Part shown: positions 62,525 to 64,000 of the stretch, one piece after another
Position numbering within the stretch: the first letter of the stretch is position 1
Layout: each line of letters opens with the position of its first letter
Source of the DNA: Lagopus muta
Lineage: Eukaryota > Chordata > Aves > Galliformes > Phasianidae
Reading direction: 5' to 3'
NCBI RefSeq assembly: GCF_023343835.1
Contig: NC_064437.1
Span: 3,176,001 to 3,240,000 of the forward strand
DNA: 64,000 bases
Notes under the pieces: model-generated
Database searches by the model: none
What the model was told of the DNA's origin: nothing
What the model saw: only the letters and a program-made list of their open reading frames with translations
Translations under genes and position numbers: made by a program

Positions 62525-63027
62525 TGTCATGGCTTTGTGATTTTTGGTTTTCGGTGTTCCACATCATAACACCATGTAGTGCACTGGAAGTTAAAGTGTT
62601 AATGCTCCAATTCCAGGTACCTGTTCCGGCACGCCATAGAAGTCATGGGATCTGGCCCTTCCAGTTGGTTCTAGTTGGGCGCTCTCTTACTGCCTTGCAG
62701 TGGGTGCTGGAGGGTGCTTTCCTAGCCGTTCCAAGCTTTTCAGGTTTGTCTGGTCTCAGGAACTCTCTCTCTTTCCTATTTTATTTGGTTTATTAGTCTC
62801 AATTTCAAGTAGATTGTATTATATTGTGTTATCTTGCATTCTGATATCACAGTAAAATAAGTTTTTCTCCATAGATCATCGCCGCTGTTTCTTTTCCCTT
62901 TCTTGAGCCCAGCTCCCATCTTCCTACCCCCTTTCCGTTTTCCTTCCTATTTCGTGGGGCCGGGGGGGCCCAGGGGCCTACTGCCCCCCTGTCATGGGCA
63001 TGGATTGATCTAGTTAACTCCGTGACA
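62525..63027. mobile_element. Solo LTR of an endogenous retrovirus, probably ERVL class
   Basis: A 503-bp element starts TGTCATGG and ends CCGTGACA, so it has the canonical TG...CA ends inside an 8-bp inverted repeat with one mismatch. It is flanked by GTGAG (62520-62524) and GTAAG (63028-63032), a 5-bp target duplication with one difference. A 5-bp duplication is typical of ERVL-type integrases. Internally there is an AT-rich stretch with a GTAAAATAAG word near 62852, then a pyrimidine-rich segment and a very GC-rich block at 62955-62988. No gag, pol or env sequence lies beside it, so it is a recombined solo LTR. The boundaries and class come from structure and recall, and orientation is not certain. 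It lies about 340 bp upstream of the CYP2J start codon. Confidence 0.72.
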
Positions 63028-63363
63028 GTAAGCTGCTTTTTCTTAACCTCAAATGTTTGTAATGCTTCTAATCCCGGTTAGGTGTCTGTATAAAGGAGCT
63101 CCTTGTTAAGGGCGTAGGGGAGGAATTTTCTTCTATAAGGAAATTAGGTCCTTGACCGAGATGTAAAGCCAAAGGTTTGAAAGATTGCACTGGGCACAAG
63201 CTGTCTATGCAAAGCAGCTTGCCCATAGTGAGTCCTGTCCCAGTGAGCCATGGGCATCCTCGTTATTTTTCTTCACTAGTCCGTCCTTACTCCTGTTTCA
63301 GCAAGTTTAACACCAGCACCAAGTGCTTTCCTGGGACGAAAAACCGGGAGTTCGTCAACCAAT
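63028..63363 (+). promoter_or_regulatory. Putative promoter-proximal region and 5' UTR of the CYP2J gene
   Basis: This is the sequence between the solo LTR and the CYP2J start codon. Two TATA-like words are visible, TATAAAG at 63089-63095 and TATAAGG at 63134-63140. An inverted pair of nuclear-receptor half-site-like pentamers (AGGTC, 2-bp spacer, TGACC) lies at 63146-63157, followed by an A/G-rich CAAAGG word near 63172. No CpG island is apparent. The transcription start cannot be located by eye, so a promoter here is inferred from position only. A start near 63120 would give a 5' UTR of roughly 240 nt carrying upstream ATGs. Confidence 0.35.
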
Positions 63364-63564
63364 ATGGAGTTTCGCTTTTGGCCCATTTCCCAGTTGGAAG
63401 AGCTGAACGTTTGGATGCTCTTGGCGGTTCTTGTCATGCTTCTTTTGATTATTGACTTTGTGAGGAAGAGGCGTCCCAGGAATTTCCCTCCAGGGCCACA
63501 GCTATTTCCTCTGGTGGGAACCATCGTGGATTTAAGGCAACCTCTCCATCTTGAGATGCAGAAG
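63364..63564 (+). CDS. CYP2J: Cytochrome P450 family 2 subfamily J, first coding exon (partial gene, continues beyond window)
   Basis: The 67-codon exon encodes the N-terminus of a microsomal P450, a haem monooxygenase of the ER membrane. Seen: a short lumenal N-terminus, a hydrophobic anchor at about residues 16-33, a basic stop-transfer stretch at 34-39 (RKRRPR), and the proline-rich hinge PPGP at 42-45 followed by LFPLVG. The ATG has A at -3 and G at +4. The exon ends in AAG|GTAAGA, a consensus donor, in phase 0. From memory, human CYP2J2 exon 1 is about 70 codons and ends at the aligned site (HLEVQ versus HLEMQ), which fits. The open frame continues past the donor to 63873, but that part has no P450 similarity and is read as intron. 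The eight other exons expected for a CYP2 gene, including the haem-binding Cys, lie to the right. The subfamily is confident; the paralogue (CYP2J19 or another) is not resolved. CYP2J enzymes oxidise fatty acids, and CYP2J19 makes red ketocarotenoids in birds. A pseudogene cannot be excluded from one exon. Confidence 0.88.
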
Positions 63565-64000
63565 GTAAGATCTTCATGGATATTTCTCCTACTATTAATA
63601 TTGTACATTTTCAGTGGTTTTTGTCACCTATCAAAGGCAAAACGGAGGCTAGTTCTGCTTTGCAAGCTGTATAATAACAATGTAGGCAACTATTGGGTTT
63701 ATCCCTTACCGCCATCCCCTCTTCCAAAGGAGTTGGACAGTTTCATCAGAAGGGAATTTGTACCAGAGGAAAGTCTGCATGTTCCTCCTTTTTCTTCCCG
63801 TTTCAAAACAATCATTTTGTGCTTCAGCCCAGGAAGGGTTTGGAGGCTATGGGTCAGGATGGGTGAGAGATAGTGGGAAACAAACTTTGAACAAGGAACT
63901 TGGCCTCTGAAAATTGTATTGTTGTTGTCTGTGCCCAAAGATCTGCAATTTGTACCATTACATCTGAAAGAAAGACTAAGGTCCAAAGTTAAACACCTCT
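63565..64000 (+). other. Start of intron 1 of the CYP2J gene
   Basis: The intron begins with GTAAGA directly after the exon. The sequence is T-rich and shows no further exon: no P450 motif appears in any frame before the window ends. The in-frame continuation to 63873 lacks the expected CYP2 exon 2 content. No interspersed repeat was recognised. Confidence 0.75.

Noticed and set aside
63177..63455. 92-codon frame overlapping the CYP2J start
   Set aside because: It is in a different frame from the CYP2J exon, which has clear family similarity. At most it could be an upstream open frame if transcription starts near 63120.
63565..63873. In-frame continuation of the CYP2J exon
   Set aside because: The consensus donor GTAAGA at 63565 and loss of P450 similarity beyond it mark this as intron.
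1..64000. CRISPR array, operon, toxin-antitoxin or phage-like system
   Set aside because: No regularly spaced identical repeats, no tightly packed long reading frames and no ribosome-binding pattern. Repeat content (CR1, mariner, ERV LTR) shows vertebrate nuclear DNA.

Overview
The window is vertebrate nuclear DNA, almost certainly from a bird and most likely a galliform such as chicken. Three things point this way. At least fourteen fragments of CR1, the dominant LINE of bird genomes, are scattered on both strands, many with the typical 3' end of repeated ATTCTATG-like octamers. There is a piece of a mariner transposon that resembles the chicken mariner (Galluhop type). There is also a solo LTR with ERVL-type features. 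Long open reading frames are absent, base composition is mixed and AT-leaning, and there is no operon-like packing, so this is not a bacterial, viral or plasmid sequence.

Only one protein-coding exon can be supported. It is the first coding exon of a cytochrome P450 of subfamily 2J, on the + strand at 63364-63564, ending in a consensus splice donor. The rest of the gene runs off the right edge. Established synteny places the CYP2J cluster of birds (including CYP2J19, the carotenoid ketolase 'redness' gene) between HOOK1 and NFIA. The upstream 63 kb therefore reads best as the gene-poor interval on the NFIA side of the CYP2J cluster. Which CYP2J paralogue this is cannot be decided from 67 residues.

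Layout: 1-8256 is unique-looking intergenic DNA with simple A/T tracts. A mariner 3'-end remnant lies at 8257-8456. Two + strand CR1 tails lie at 9.1 and 9.5 kb. From 13 to 26 kb there are four more CR1 copies, a probable ancient MIR-like fragment at 14.6 kb and a 75-bp imperfect palindrome at 17.3 kb. From 26 to 48 kb there are long repeat-poor stretches, several with the look of conserved non-coding DNA, plus a tRNA-derived SINE fossil near 35.2 kb. From 48 to 57 kb CR1 is denser, and a 180-bp polypyrimidine tract lies at 52.3 kb. From 57 to 62 kb there are homopolymer tracts, another tRNA-SINE-like fossil and a CR1. Finally a solo LTR (62525-63027) sits only about 340 bp upstream of the CYP2J start codon.

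The point most worth following is that last arrangement: an LTR with 5-bp duplicated flanks placed directly in the promoter-proximal region of a CYP2J gene. No new protein system, CRISPR array or operon is present. Apart from the CYP2J exon and the CR1 and mariner remnants, the open reading frames look like chance frames in non-coding DNA.
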